Source: Pseudomonas sp. GM84 (GTDB lineage: Bacteria > Pseudomonadota > Gammaproteobacteria > Pseudomonadales > Pseudomonadaceae). From it: a DNA stretch of 38,761 nt. Below are positions 7,229-15,442 of the stretch, in pieces; positions within the stretch are counted from its first letter, which is position 1, and each line of letters starts with the position of its first letter. The stretch is from positions 1 through 38,761 of the forward strand of contig NZ_AKJC01000136.1 of assembly GCF_000282535.1 (NCBI RefSeq), read 5' to 3'. A program made the position numbers and the translations under genes. The notes beneath the pieces are model-generated. The model ran no database searches, was not told where the DNA came from, and saw nothing but the letters and a program-made list of their open reading frames with translations.

Positions 7229-8497
7229 TCAGACCAGCACCCGGCGAAAGTCGCCGAGCAGTGTCGTCAGGTAGGCAAGGAAGCGCCCGGCCTCGGCACC
7301 GTCCACCGCACGGTGGTCCCAGGACAGCGACAGCGGTAACTGCAGGCGCGGCTGGAAGGCGCTGCCGTCCCAACGCGGTTGCAGGTCGGCGCGGCCGATG
7401 CCAAGGATCGCGACCTCGGGTGCATTGATGATCGGGGTGAAGTGCCCGCCACCGATGCCACCCAGCGACGAGATGGAGAAGCAGCCGCCCTGCATCTGCG
7501 CAGGCGACAGCTTGCCGGCCCGGGCCAGTTGCGACAGCTCGGCCATTTCCGCAGCCAGCGCAGCGATGCCTTTGCGGTCGGCATCGCGGATCACCGGCAC
7601 CACCAGGCCGTTAGGCGTGTCGGCAGCGAAGCCGATGTGGAAGTAGTGCTTCTGCACCACCTCATCGCCCTCCAGGCTCACGTTGAACTGCGGGAAGCGT
7701 TGCAGCGCCGCCACGCAGGCCTTGATCAGGAAGGCCAGCAGAGTGACCTTGGCCTGCCCGTCGCGCCCTTCCTGGTTGAGCTGCACGCGCAGCGCATCGA
7801 GGTCGGTGACGTCGGCGTGGCTGTGGTTGGTAACGTGGGGGATGCTCACCCAGTTGCGGTGCAGGTTGGCCGCCGAGATACGCTTGATGCGCGACAACGC
7901 ACGGCGCTCGATGTGGCCGAACTGGGCGAAGTCGACTTGCGGCCAAGGCAGCAGGTCGAGCCCGACGCCGGCCTTGCCGCTGCCCGCCGGTTGCTCGCGC
8001 TGGGCTTTGACGAAGGCCAGCACATCCTCGCGCAGCAACCGGCCGTTGGGGCCGGTGGGCGGTACCTGATCCAGGTCGACGCCGAGTTCCCGTGCCAGCT
8101 TGCGCACGGCCGGGCCGGCCAGGGCCAGTTGCGGCTTGTGTACGTTTTCGGCGGCAGGTGCCGGCACGGCAGCAGGCATAGCGAGCACGCCAGGCGCGGC
8201 AGCGGCGGCCACCGGTTCGGGGCTTGCCACCACGGGCGCGGTCTCAACGGGCGCAGCCCCCTCCCCAGCCGGTTCGATATCGGCGATCACGCTGCCGCGC
8301 GACACCTTGTCACCTGGCTTTATCAGCACCTGGCGAATGGTGCATTGCAGGGTGCTGGGCACATCCATCACGGCCTTGTCGGACTCGAGCACGATCAGCG
8401 GCTGTTCCACGGCGACCACGTCACCGGCCTTGATCAGCACCTCCACCACAGGCAGGTCCTTGAAGTCACCGATATCCGGAACCATCAGTTGTTGCAT
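7229..8497 (-). CDS. Dihydrolipoamide acyltransferase (E2), AceF-type paralogue
   Basis: 422 residues in the standard E2 order. One lipoyl domain spans residues 1-78, with the lipoylated lysine in ESDKAVMDVPS (about K41). An Ala/Pro-rich linker, a peripheral-subunit-binding domain (about 125-165, AGPAVRKLARELGV) and the catalytic acyltransferase domain (about 185-422) follow, the last carrying the HRAVDG active-site motif (His about 395). Housekeeping Pseudomonas AceF generally has more than one lipoyl domain, so this short form fits a dedicated copy. The ATG at 8497 is preferred because GGAG lies 8 nt upstream; a GTG at 8506 is also in frame. It follows E1 closely. No E3 gene is nearby, so a chromosomal lpd would have to serve. 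Confidence 0.93.
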   Translation of the reverse strand: MQQLMVPDIGDFKDLPVVEVLIKAGDVVAVEQPLIVLESDKAVMDVPSTLQCTIRQVLIKPGDKVSRGSVIADIEPAGEGAAPVETAPVVASPEPVAAAAAPGVLAMPAAVPAPAAENVHKPQLALAGPAVRKLARELGVDLDQVPPTGPNGRLLREDVLAFVKAQREQPAGSGKAGVGLDLLPWPQVDFAQFGHIERRALSRIKRISAANLHRNWVSIPHVTNHSHADVTDLDALRVQLNQEGRDGQAKVTLLAFLIKACVAALQRFPQFNVSLEGDEVVQKHYFHIGFAADTPNGLVVPVIRDADRKGIAALAAEMAELSQLARAGKLSPAQMQGGCFSISSLGGIGGGHFTPIINAPEVAILGIGRADLQPRWDGSAFQPRLQLPLSLSWDHRAVDGAEAGRFLAYLTTLLGDFRRVLV

Positions 8498-8509
8498 GGC
8501 ATTCACTCC

Positions 8510-11170
8510 TCAACGGTTCCAGGGGGCGGCGCTGGCGCCGTCGATGGCATAACGTGCGCGGGCCTGGGCATGCTTGTCGCGGTCGATGCTGGCCAGCGCC
8601 GCCAGGGCGATGTGCTGGCGGTCCATCTCGAAGAAGCGGCGCAGCGCCGGGCGGGTGTCGCTGCGGCCGAAACCGTCGGTGCCCAGCGCGATGTACGGGG
8701 CCTGCAGGTAGGGGGCGATCAGTTGCGCATAGCCGCGCACATAGTCGCTGGCCGCAACCACCGGGGCCGCGCCGGGCAGGCAGGTCTGCAAGTGGCTGAG
8801 CGCCGTGTCCTGGGCGCCGAACAGCTGTTGGCGCTCGATTTCACGGGCCTCGCGGGCCAATTCCGAGAAACTGGTGACGCTCCAGATCTCGCTGGCCACG
8901 CCCCAGTCCTCGGCCAGCAGCTCGGCGGCCGCGATCACTTCGCGCAAAATGGCCCCGGAGCCAAGCAAGCGCACGACGGGCGCGCCCTCACCGCGCGCGC
9001 CGAACAGGCGCATGCCCTTGATCACGTCGGCGTGCTGGGCAGCGTCCAGTGGCGCCTGTACGTAGTTCTCGTTGGTCACTGTCAGGTAGTAGAACTCGTC
9101 ATGCTGCTCTTCGAGCATGCGACGGCTGCCATGGTCGATGATCACTGCCACTTCAGCGGCGAAAGCCGGGTCGTAGGCGCGGCAGTTCGGCACCGTGGCG
9201 GCGATCAGTTGGCTACTGCCGTCCTGGTGCTGCAAGCCTTCGCCGGCCAAGGTGGTGCGCCCGGCGGTGGCACCGATCAGGAAGCCGCGGGCCCGCTGGT
9301 CGGCAGCGGCCCAGATCAGGTCGCCGATACGCTGGAAGCCGAACATCGAGTAGTAGATATAGAACGGCAGCATGGGCACGCCGTTGACGCTGTAGGACGT
9401 CGCCGCCGCCACCCAGGACGAGATCGCCCCGGCTTCGGTAATACCCTCTTCCAACAGCTGCCCGTCCTTGGACTCTTTGTAATAGAGCATCGCCCCGGCA
9501 TCCTCGGGCTCGTACAGTTGCCCGACCGGCGAGTAGATACCGACCTGCCGGAACAGGTTGGCCATGCCGAAGGTGCGCGCCTCGTCGGCAACGATCGGCA
9601 CGATGCGCGGGCCCAGCTGCTTGTCCTTGAGCAGATTGGTGAATAGCCGGACGACGGCGGTCGTCGTCGACGCTTCGCGGTCGTCGGGTGCCAGCGCAAA
9701 CTGCGCATAACTCGCCAGCGCAGGCACCGGCAGTGCTTCGGCAGCGCTGCTGCGGCGTGGCATGTAACCACCCAGCGCCGCCCGTCTGGCATGCAGGTAG
9801 CGCATTTCCGCACTGTCTTCAGCGGGCTTGTAGAAGCGCATTTCCTCCAGCGCTTCGTCATCCATCGGCAGCGCGAAGCGGTCGCGGAACGCTTTGAGTG
9901 CCTCAACGTCGAGCTTTTTCTGCATGTGCGACGTGTTACGTGACTCACCCGCCAGGCCCATGCCGTAACCTTTCTTGGTCTTGGCCAGGATCACCGTCGG
10001 CCGGCCCTTGTGCGCCTTGGCGGCGGCGAAGGCCGCATGCAGCTTGCGAAAATCGTGGCCGCCCCGGCGCAGCCCGTCGATCTCGGCCGGGCTCATGTGC
10101 GCGACCAGCGCTTGCAGCTCTGGGTCGAGGTCGAAGAAGTGCGCGCGGTTGTAGGCGCCATCGTTGGCACCCAGGGTCTGGTACTGGCCATCGACGGTGT
10201 GGGCGAAACGGCGCAGCAGCACGTGGTTGCGGTCACGGGCGAACAGCGCGTCCCAGTCCGAGCCCCACACCACCTTGATCACGTTCCAGCCCGCGCCGCT
10301 GAACAGCGCCTCCAGTTCCTGGATGATCTGCCCGTTGCCACGCACCGGGCCGTCCAGGCGCTGCAGGTTGCAGTTGATCACGAAGGTCAGGTTGTCGAGT
10401 TTTTCGCGGGCAGCCAGGGACAGCGCGGCGATGGACTCCGGCTCGTCCATCTCGCCGTCGCCGAACACGCCCCACACGTGGCGCTGCGTGGTATCGGCGA
10501 GGTTGCGGTGCTCCAGGTAGCGCAGGAAACGCGCCTGGTAGATCGAGCTGATCGGGCCGATGCCCATGGAGCCGGTCGGAAACTGCCAGAAGTCGGGCAT
10601 CAACCAAGGGTGCGGATAGGAGCACAGGCCACCGCCGTCGACCTCCTGGCGGTAGCGCTGCAATTGTTCCTCGCTCATGCGCCCTTCGAGGAAGGCCCGG
10701 GCATACACCCCAGGTGCCGAATGGGGCTGGAAGTACACCAGGTCGCCCTTGGCCTGCTCGCTGTCGGCGCGAAAGAAATGGTTGAAGCCGACTTCGAAGA
10801 TCTCGGCCGCCGAGGCATAGCTGGCGATATGCCCGCCCAGCTCGCCGTAGGCCTTGTTGGCCCGTGCCACCATGGCCAGGGCGTTCCAGCGAATGATCGA
10901 GGTGATGCGCTCTTCCATTGCCAGGTCACCGGGGAATACCGGCTGGTCTTCCAAGGCGATGCTGTTCTGGTACAGCGAGTAAGGGTGGGCGCTCGGGCGT
11001 ACGCCGAGGTGGCTGGCGTGTTCGGCCAGGCGTTGCAACAGGAAGTCGACGCGCTCGCCGCCAGCGCTGCGCGCGATGGCCTCCAGGGCGTCGAGCCATT
11101 CGTGGGTTTCCTGGCGGTCGCTGTCGTGCTGGGTGCGATCGCTCGGTATATCGGTGATCTTGGCAGTCAT
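8510..11170 (-). CDS. Homodimeric pyruvate-dehydrogenase-type E1, AceE paralogue
   Basis: About 886 residues, the size of AceE. The thiamine diphosphate motif GDGEMDEPES ... NLTFVINCNLQRLDG is clear. Other AceE hallmarks include GSMGIGPISSIYQARF, KTKKGYGMG and EGLQHQDGSS. It oxidatively decarboxylates a 2-oxo acid and hands the acyl group to the E2 lipoyl arm. The ATG at 11170 is chosen; a GTG at 11212 is possible but has no visible ribosome site. It lies about 100 bp after the flavin reductase gene and just before E2. Its position among ring-hydroxylation and ring-cleavage genes suggests it handles a 2-oxo acid released by the pathway, pyruvate or a longer homologue (inference). Confidence 0.93.
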   Translation of the reverse strand: MTAKITDIPSDRTQHDSDRQETHEWLDALEAIARSAGGERVDFLLQRLAEHASHLGVRPSAHPYSLYQNSIALEDQPVFPGDLAMEERITSIIRWNALAMVARANKAYGELGGHIASYASAAEIFEVGFNHFFRADSEQAKGDLVYFQPHSAPGVYARAFLEGRMSEEQLQRYRQEVDGGGLCSYPHPWLMPDFWQFPTGSMGIGPISSIYQARFLRYLEHRNLADTTQRHVWGVFGDGEMDEPESIAALSLAAREKLDNLTFVINCNLQRLDGPVRGNGQIIQELEALFSGAGWNVIKVVWGSDWDALFARDRNHVLLRRFAHTVDGQYQTLGANDGAYNRAHFFDLDPELQALVAHMSPAEIDGLRRGGHDFRKLHAAFAAAKAHKGRPTVILAKTKKGYGMGLAGESRNTSHMQKKLDVEALKAFRDRFALPMDDEALEEMRFYKPAEDSAEMRYLHARRAALGGYMPRRSSAAEALPVPALASYAQFALAPDDREASTTTAVVRLFTNLLKDKQLGPRIVPIVADEARTFGMANLFRQVGIYSPVGQLYEPEDAGAMLYYKESKDGQLLEEGITEAGAISSWVAAATSYSVNGVPMLPFYIYYSMFGFQRIGDLIWAAADQRARGFLIGATAGRTTLAGEGLQHQDGSSQLIAATVPNCRAYDPAFAAEVAVIIDHGSRRMLEEQHDEFYYLTVTNENYVQAPLDAAQHADVIKGMRLFGARGEGAPVVRLLGSGAILREVIAAAELLAEDWGVASEIWSVTSFSELAREAREIERQQLFGAQDTALSHLQTCLPGAAPVVAASDYVRGYAQLIAPYLQAPYIALGTDGFGRSDTRPALRRFFEMDRQHIALAALASIDRDKHAQARARYAIDGASAAPWNR

Positions 11171-11271
11171 GGCATAAGGCTCAATCAGGTTTTCCAGGCG
11201 CAAGTTGCCCACGGCTGCCCGGTAACAGGCAGGCCAAGGTGTGCTTGCGCACGATCAGGTTCTTCGGTGGC

Positions 11272-11778
11272 TTACCAGCCGTCGCGGCAGCCGCTCCACT
11301 CCACGCCCGGCGAACGGGCATGCACCTGGTGGTAACGGCCGCTGTAGAACAGCAGTGGCTTGCGCTGCTCGCCGATGTGCAAGTGCTCGACTTCGCCGAT
11401 GTAGAGCAGGTGGTCGCCGGCCGGATGCACGTCTACCGTGCGCGCCACCAGCTGCACCAGGCTGCCTTCGAGCAAAGGTGTCTGCTCGTGGAAGCAGTAC
11501 GGCAGCGCCAGGCCCTCCTCCGGCCGCCCACCGAAATGGGCGCTCAGCGGGCGCTGGGTCTCGGCAAGGAAGTTCACGCCATAGCACACCCCTTCCTTCA
11601 CCCACTGGTTGAAGCGCGAGGCGTTGCGTACCGAGATGAGGATCAGCGGCGGTTCCAGCGATACCGACATGAAGGCATTGGCGGTCATGCCTGCCGGCTC
11701 GCCATCGGCAACGAAGGTCACTACGGTGACGCCGGTGGCGAACTGGCCCATTACCGTGCGCAGAAGTTTGGGATCCAT
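11272..11778 (-). CDS. Flavin reductase (HpaC/HsaB-type), monooxygenase partner
   Basis: The 168-residue protein has the flavin-reductase-like split-barrel fold: GQFATGVTVVTFVADG, then PAGMTANAFMSVSLEPPLILISV (flavin contact region) and the closing LFYSGRYHQV. Such proteins reduce free FMN or FAD with NAD(P)H for a two-component monooxygenase. GGAGGG lies just upstream of the ATG, and it starts 15 bp after the stop of the monooxygenase gene, so they are co-transcribed partners. Length and motifs look intact. Confidence 0.93.
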   Translation of the reverse strand: MDPKLLRTVMGQFATGVTVVTFVADGEPAGMTANAFMSVSLEPPLILISVRNASRFNQWVKEGVCYGVNFLAETQRPLSAHFGGRPEEGLALPYCFHEQTPLLEGSLVQLVARTVDVHPAGDHLLYIGEVEHLHIGEQRKPLLFYSGRYHQVHARSPGVEWSGCRDGW

Positions 11779-11793
11779 GGGGCTGCCCTCCTG

Positions 11794-13020
11794 TCAGATC
11801 AGCGCGGTGACCGTGTTGTCGACGCCCAGCAGGGCCTTGCCGTACAACTCCAGGCCAATCGCGGGCAACGCCACGGCATGCCGCGCGGCCGTGTTGGAAT
11901 CGCGCCACCAGCGCTGCATCGGGCTGCTCTCGGCGAAGCTTCCGGCGCCATGGGCAGACAGCAGGATGTTGATGGCATCGGTAATGTGCGTGTTGACCAG
12001 GCCGACATCGGCACGGATACGTGCACGGGTCACGTTGTCGAGCTTTATGCCTTGGCGGGCGGCCTCATCCAGTTCGTCTGCAGCGCGCATGGCGCGTAGC
12101 TGGGCGCTGTCGATCTTCAGCGCCGCTTCGGCGACCTGGGTCTGGAACACCACCGAGTCGGTCTGTTTTTCAAACGAGGTGTAGGCCACGGCGCGACGCG
12201 GCGCGTTGTCGATCACGTATTTCAGTGCGGCGCGCCCCAGGCCAAGCTGTGGGCCATTGAGAATCAGCGCGGCAAACGGCACGAACAATGGCCGGTAGCA
12301 GGCTTCGTCCTTGAACGGGGTGGCGTATTCCCCCTCGATCGCCGCGCCCATGTTCAGCAAGCGATGTTCGGGAACGAACACCTCTTCGGCGACGATGCAG
12401 TTACTACCAGACGCACGCATGCCGGCGGTGAACCAGGTATCTTCGATGCGGAACTGCGCCTTGGGTATCAGTGCCAGGTACTGGCCCACCAGGGCGCCGT
12501 TGGTGTCCCGTTCCTCGGCGCCAACCGCGGCCCAATCCGCATGCAGGCTGCCGGACGAGGAATACCACTTGCCAGAAATCACCAGGCCGCCCTCTACCCG
12601 ACGGGTGCTCGGTGAGGTGTTGAAGACCCCGGCCACACGGGCATCCGGGTTACTGCCGAAGACCTCTTCCTGCGCACGCTCATCGAACAGGCCAGTGAAC
12701 CAGGCGCAGACATTGCTCAAGGCCACGACCCAGGCCGTGCCACCGCAGGCCTCTGCCAGTGCCGCGGAGACCTCCAGGTGCGAGCGCAACGTGCCTTCAT
12801 GGCCCCCGAAACGCTTGGGCACCATCAAGCGGAACAGGCCCGCGTCACGGATCGCCTGAATATTCTCCTCGGCGGCGCGGCGGTGCTTCTCGGACTCGAC
12901 GGCATTTTTGCTCAGCAGGGGCTGCAACGCCTCGGCGCGCTTGACCAGTTCCTGTAAAGAAGGCCCCTGTTCGGCCACAGGTAACACGCTTACGTCGAAT
13001 TCTTTGATCGCTTCTTTCAT
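11794..13020 (-). CDS. Acyl-CoA-dehydrogenase-like flavin monooxygenase (group D, HsaA-like)
   Basis: 408 residues with the acyl-CoA dehydrogenase fold: an N-terminal helical domain (to about 125; IRDAGLFRLMVPKRFGG), a central beta domain (SGKWYSSSGSLHADWAAV, DTWFTAGMRASGS) and a C-terminal four-helix bundle (GLGRAALKYVIDNA ... DAINILLSAHGAGSF). The SGSLHADW and TAGMRASGS patterns are those of two-component flavin hydroxylases (HsaA, DszC and HpaB-C2 types) rather than true acyl-CoA dehydrogenases. The adjacent flavin reductase supports this. It is the first gene of the minus-strand operon, so it likely hydroxylates the entry phenolic substrate to a catechol or hydroquinone. AGGTTGG upstream of the ATG is the probable ribosome site. 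Confidence 0.9.
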   Translation of the reverse strand: MKEAIKEFDVSVLPVAEQGPSLQELVKRAEALQPLLSKNAVESEKHRRAAEENIQAIRDAGLFRLMVPKRFGGHEGTLRSHLEVSAALAEACGGTAWVVALSNVCAWFTGLFDERAQEEVFGSNPDARVAGVFNTSPSTRRVEGGLVISGKWYSSSGSLHADWAAVGAEERDTNGALVGQYLALIPKAQFRIEDTWFTAGMRASGSNCIVAEEVFVPEHRLLNMGAAIEGEYATPFKDEACYRPLFVPFAALILNGPQLGLGRAALKYVIDNAPRRAVAYTSFEKQTDSVVFQTQVAEAALKIDSAQLRAMRAADELDEAARQGIKLDNVTRARIRADVGLVNTHITDAINILLSAHGAGSFAESSPMQRWWRDSNTAARHAVALPAIGLELYGKALLGVDNTVTALI

Positions 13021-13041
13021 GGTTCCAACCTCTATTTTAGT

Positions 13042-13059
13042 AATGACTAAATTGTCATT
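13042..13059. promoter_or_regulatory. Candidate TetR operator O1
   Basis: AATGACTAAATTGTCATT is a perfect 6-bp inverted repeat (AATGAC / GTCATT) around six AT-rich bases. It ends 22 bp before the monooxygenase ATG on the minus strand, where a bound repressor would block transcription. A related palindrome lies in front of the TetR gene. Confidence 0.55.
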
Positions 13060-13432
13060 TATTTATTGTGGGCGTACGAATCCACACACCGGTCCGGCCA
13101 GAGCGAGCGGAACGGCATCACGGGCAAACGGAATCAGGCTGAACCTGGCATTCCGGTTATGCAGAAATGGCGGCGATTGGAGGGGATTTTAGAGGCGACG
13201 GCGCTTGTGGCGCGGCGGCGGAGGAAGCGGGCGAGACAGGCGAGGGGTAAGGGCATGAACGATCATTTTTCGTCTCCTGTTGTTTTTATGACGAAACTCC
13301 CGGCCTGACGCAGCATCAGATGGAACATACTTGTCATTCCGATATTGGTTAGAATGTAGGACATGCCACTGACTTGTTCAATAGCTTTGATCAAATAAAT
13401 ATATTCATCTGACGATCTGCATAGTTTTTAAC

Positions 13433-13449
13433 AATGACGTTTTGTCACT
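13433..13449. promoter_or_regulatory. Candidate TetR operator O2
   Basis: AATGACGTTTTGTCACT repeats the arms of O1 (AATGAC and GTCA) with a 5-bp spacer and one arm mismatch. It lies 14 bp before the TetR ATG, consistent with autoregulation. Confidence 0.5.
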
Positions 13450-13462
13450 GAAAGAGATGACC

Positions 13463-14224
13463 ATGCCCAGCCACGACTCACTCGCCTCTTCCGCGCGGGC
13501 CACACCCGACCACCGCCCGCGGATGGCGGAAAAGAAACGCCTGTTGATGCGCACTCGATTGCTCGATTCGGCCATGCGCGTATTTGCCGAAGCGGCCGGC
13601 GCCACCCCGGTGATCGACGATGTGATCCGCGAGGCCAAGGTGTCGCGGGGCACCTTCTATCGCTACTTCGACTCGTTGGACCAGGTCCTGATTGCGCTTG
13701 GCCAGGAGTTGAGCAACCAGATGACCACCGACATCCTGCCCCTCTACGACATACTCGAAGAACCCTGGAAGCGCATTTCGGTCGGCTTCCGGGTTTTTCT
13801 GGTCCGCGCCCTGCTGGACCGCAAGTGGGCCGGTTTCGTAACCCGCGTAGATGTATGGCCGCACCATGCACTGGTGGCCGAGTACATGAGCCGCGACCTG
13901 GAAAGTGGCCGCGCCGCCGGCCAGTTGGCCTTCGAACGCCTCGACGCGGCCACCGACTTCCTGATGGGCGCATCCGCCCACTCCATCCAGGCCATCCTGC
14001 AAGGGGTGGAAAACGTCAATGACTATATGGACGCCTGTGTTCACATGGCCTTGATCAGCCTTGGCGTCGATCCGGCGACCTGCCGACGTGGCGTCGAATT
14101 TTCGTTGAGCTATCTGCAGGACTGGGGCTCCGGTGCGCTCGACCTGCCACGACCGGTGTGGGCCTTGAATCTCAATTCGCGTGAGGGTCGCGCATTTCTC
14201 GCCTACCGCCGTGAACCCGAGTGA
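13463..14224 (+). CDS. TetR/AcrR-family transcriptional regulator
   Basis: 253 residues. The N-terminal TetR helix-turn-helix spans about 28-75 (LLDSAMRVFAEAAGATPVID, then REAKVSRGTFYRYFDSLDQVL). A helical ligand-binding domain of about 170 residues follows, ending with a less typical tail (WALNLNSREGRAFLAYRREPE). The ATG at 13463 is preferred for the AAAGAG 6 nt upstream; an ATG at 13457 and a TTG at 13442 are in frame. It diverges from the monooxygenase-to-barrel operon and is flanked by two related palindromes, so it is probably the operon's local repressor, released by substrate or product (inference). Confidence 0.92.
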   Translation: MPSHDSLASSARATPDHRPRMAEKKRLLMRTRLLDSAMRVFAEAAGATPVIDDVIREAKVSRGTFYRYFDSLDQVLIALGQELSNQMTTDILPLYDILEEPWKRISVGFRVFLVRALLDRKWAGFVTRVDVWPHHALVAEYMSRDLESGRAAGQLAFERLDAATDFLMGASAHSIQAILQGVENVNDYMDACVHMALISLGVDPATCRRGVEFSLSYLQDWGSGALDLPRPVWALNLNSREGRAFLAYRREPE

Positions 14225-14295
14225 CAAGGCAACGGGAACCGGCGATCAACCTGGCGGTGTTTGCGAGATCTCTTTTCGTACAGAGCCCAAGGCAC

Positions 14296-15288
14296 CTACG
14301 ATTTCTGCTGTTCCGAGAGGCTTGCCTGCGCAAGCCGATGCTGAAAGGTTTCGAGGAAAACCGCCTCCGCCACGGTCATCTTCTGCTCCCGGTTCCACAG
14401 CAGGTGCAGGTTGACATCGACGATGCCTTCATCCGGTGGCAAACGCCACAGCAGGCCTTTTTCCACGTCTTCCCGCAGCAAATGCTCTGGGAGGCACCCG
14501 ACGCCAAACCCTGCGCAAACCAGGCGGTGAATTTCTTCGAAACTCGACGATGACGCAACGATCCGACCAGTAAAACCATTTTCGTCACGGAACATCGCCA
14601 AAGGTGACAAGTTGCCGCCCAACTGGTCACTCACGAAGCTCACGAAGTTTTCGCCGCGCAGCGCTTCCAGCGTCACATCGCTGCGCCCAAAAAGACGGTG
14701 CCGCACCCCGCAATAGAATGCGTACCGCTGGCGTAACAACTGGCGCTGCTCCAGCTTCGGCTGAGCAATCCGGCACAGGCCGAGCCCGGCAGTGGCGGTT
14801 TTCTGCAGCAATGAACTGATGATGTCGGCACTGCGCAGTACCTCGATCTCCAGTTCCACCCGCGGGTGTGCCTCATGAAAATCAGCCAGGAACTCATCGT
14901 ATAGCGTCGATTGCACGCGGCTGATGGTCAGCAGCCGCACCTTCCCTGCCACCCCATCGTTCTGCTTCTCCACTGCTGTGCTGATGCGCGAAACGTCACC
15001 GTAGATATCGGTGGCGATGCGCAGCACCTCTTCCCCTGCGGCCGTCAGGTCAAAACGAGGCCCACCGCGCAGGATCAGTGCACAGCCGAGCTGCTCCTCC
15101 AGGCGCCGAAGGGCCTGGCTGACCGCCGACTGGGTGACATGCAGCCTGGCCGCGGCGCGGCTGATGCTGCCTTCCTGGCCGATCGCCAGGTAGGTACGGA
15201 GCAGGTTCCAGTCCAGGCGGTCGTTGAGGAAACGACGGCCCTCCCATTTGTTGACCAATGCGTCAGAACGCGAGCTCGGGGGATTCAT
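14296..15288 (-). CDS. LysR-family transcriptional regulator
   Basis: About 330 residues. The winged helix-turn-helix lies at roughly 25-85 (LLRTYLAIGQEGSISRAAARL, VTQSAVSQALRRLEEQLG). An effector domain follows (about 110-310). The ATG at 15288 (MNPPSSR) is chosen; a longer frame from 15336 would run through the palindromic operator region and is unlikely. The first 20 residues (SSRSDALVNKWEGRRFLND) are an unusual extension ahead of the HTH, so a start further inside is possible. It diverges from the MHS transporter at 15443 with twin ATTAG-N8-CTAAT sites between them, so it probably controls the 15443-23593 cluster. Confidence 0.92.
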   Translation of the reverse strand: MNPPSSRSDALVNKWEGRRFLNDRLDWNLLRTYLAIGQEGSISRAAARLHVTQSAVSQALRRLEEQLGCALILRGGPRFDLTAAGEEVLRIATDIYGDVSRISTAVEKQNDGVAGKVRLLTISRVQSTLYDEFLADFHEAHPRVELEIEVLRSADIISSLLQKTATAGLGLCRIAQPKLEQRQLLRQRYAFYCGVRHRLFGRSDVTLEALRGENFVSFVSDQLGGNLSPLAMFRDENGFTGRIVASSSSFEEIHRLVCAGFGVGCLPEHLLREDVEKGLLWRLPPDEGIVDVNLHLLWNREQKMTVAEAVFLETFQHRLAQASLSEQQKS

Positions 15289-15297
15289 TTTGGGCCT

Positions 15298-15346
15298 ATT
15301 AGTAGCACTGCTAATACGACGGATAAGAATTAGCAAATTGACTAAT
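15298..15346. promoter_or_regulatory. Twin ATTAG-N8-CTAAT operator sites
   Basis: ATTAG-N8-CTAAT occurs at 15298-15315 and again at 15329-15346. The centres are 31 bp apart, close to three helical turns. The arms are perfect in both. They lie 10-58 bp upstream of the LysR start and about 100-145 bp upstream of the transporter start, the usual layout of recognition and activation sites for a LysR tetramer. Identification is from symmetry and position. Confidence 0.6.
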
Positions 15347-15442
15347 CATAGCCCCAAGGCGATAAAACCCGAAAGCGCCAAACAGAGCGCGACCGGCTTA
15401 GCCAGTTCAGACCCCTGCCTATAACTCCAAGAAGGGCCTTGC

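Larger units (their letters stand above)
13021..13462. promoter_or_regulatory. Divergent control region between monooxygenase operon and TetR gene
   Basis: This 440-bp spacer separates two divergent start codons. The segments next to each gene are AT-rich and carry related palindromes (13042-13059 and 13433-13449). The GC-rich middle (about 13080-13310) contains no credible gene. A third half-site-like TTGTCATT lies at 13331-13338, and CATTC/GAATG arms at 13335-13339 and 13352-13356. I could not fix convincing -35/-10 boxes. Confidence 0.55.

Noticed and set aside
7379..9646. 755-codon + strand frame opposite the E2 and E1 genes
   Set aside because: Antisense shadow of high-GC genes with clear lipoyl and thiamine motifs; low-complexity His/Gln/Gly content and no domain.
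10010..11335. 441-codon + strand frame opposite E1 and the flavin reductase
   Set aside because: Spans two real minus-strand genes and their gap; no domain and no ribosome site.
13066..13308. 80-codon + strand frame in the TetR/monooxygenase spacer
   Set aside because: Arg-rich, no start signal, no domain; lies in the regulatory spacer.
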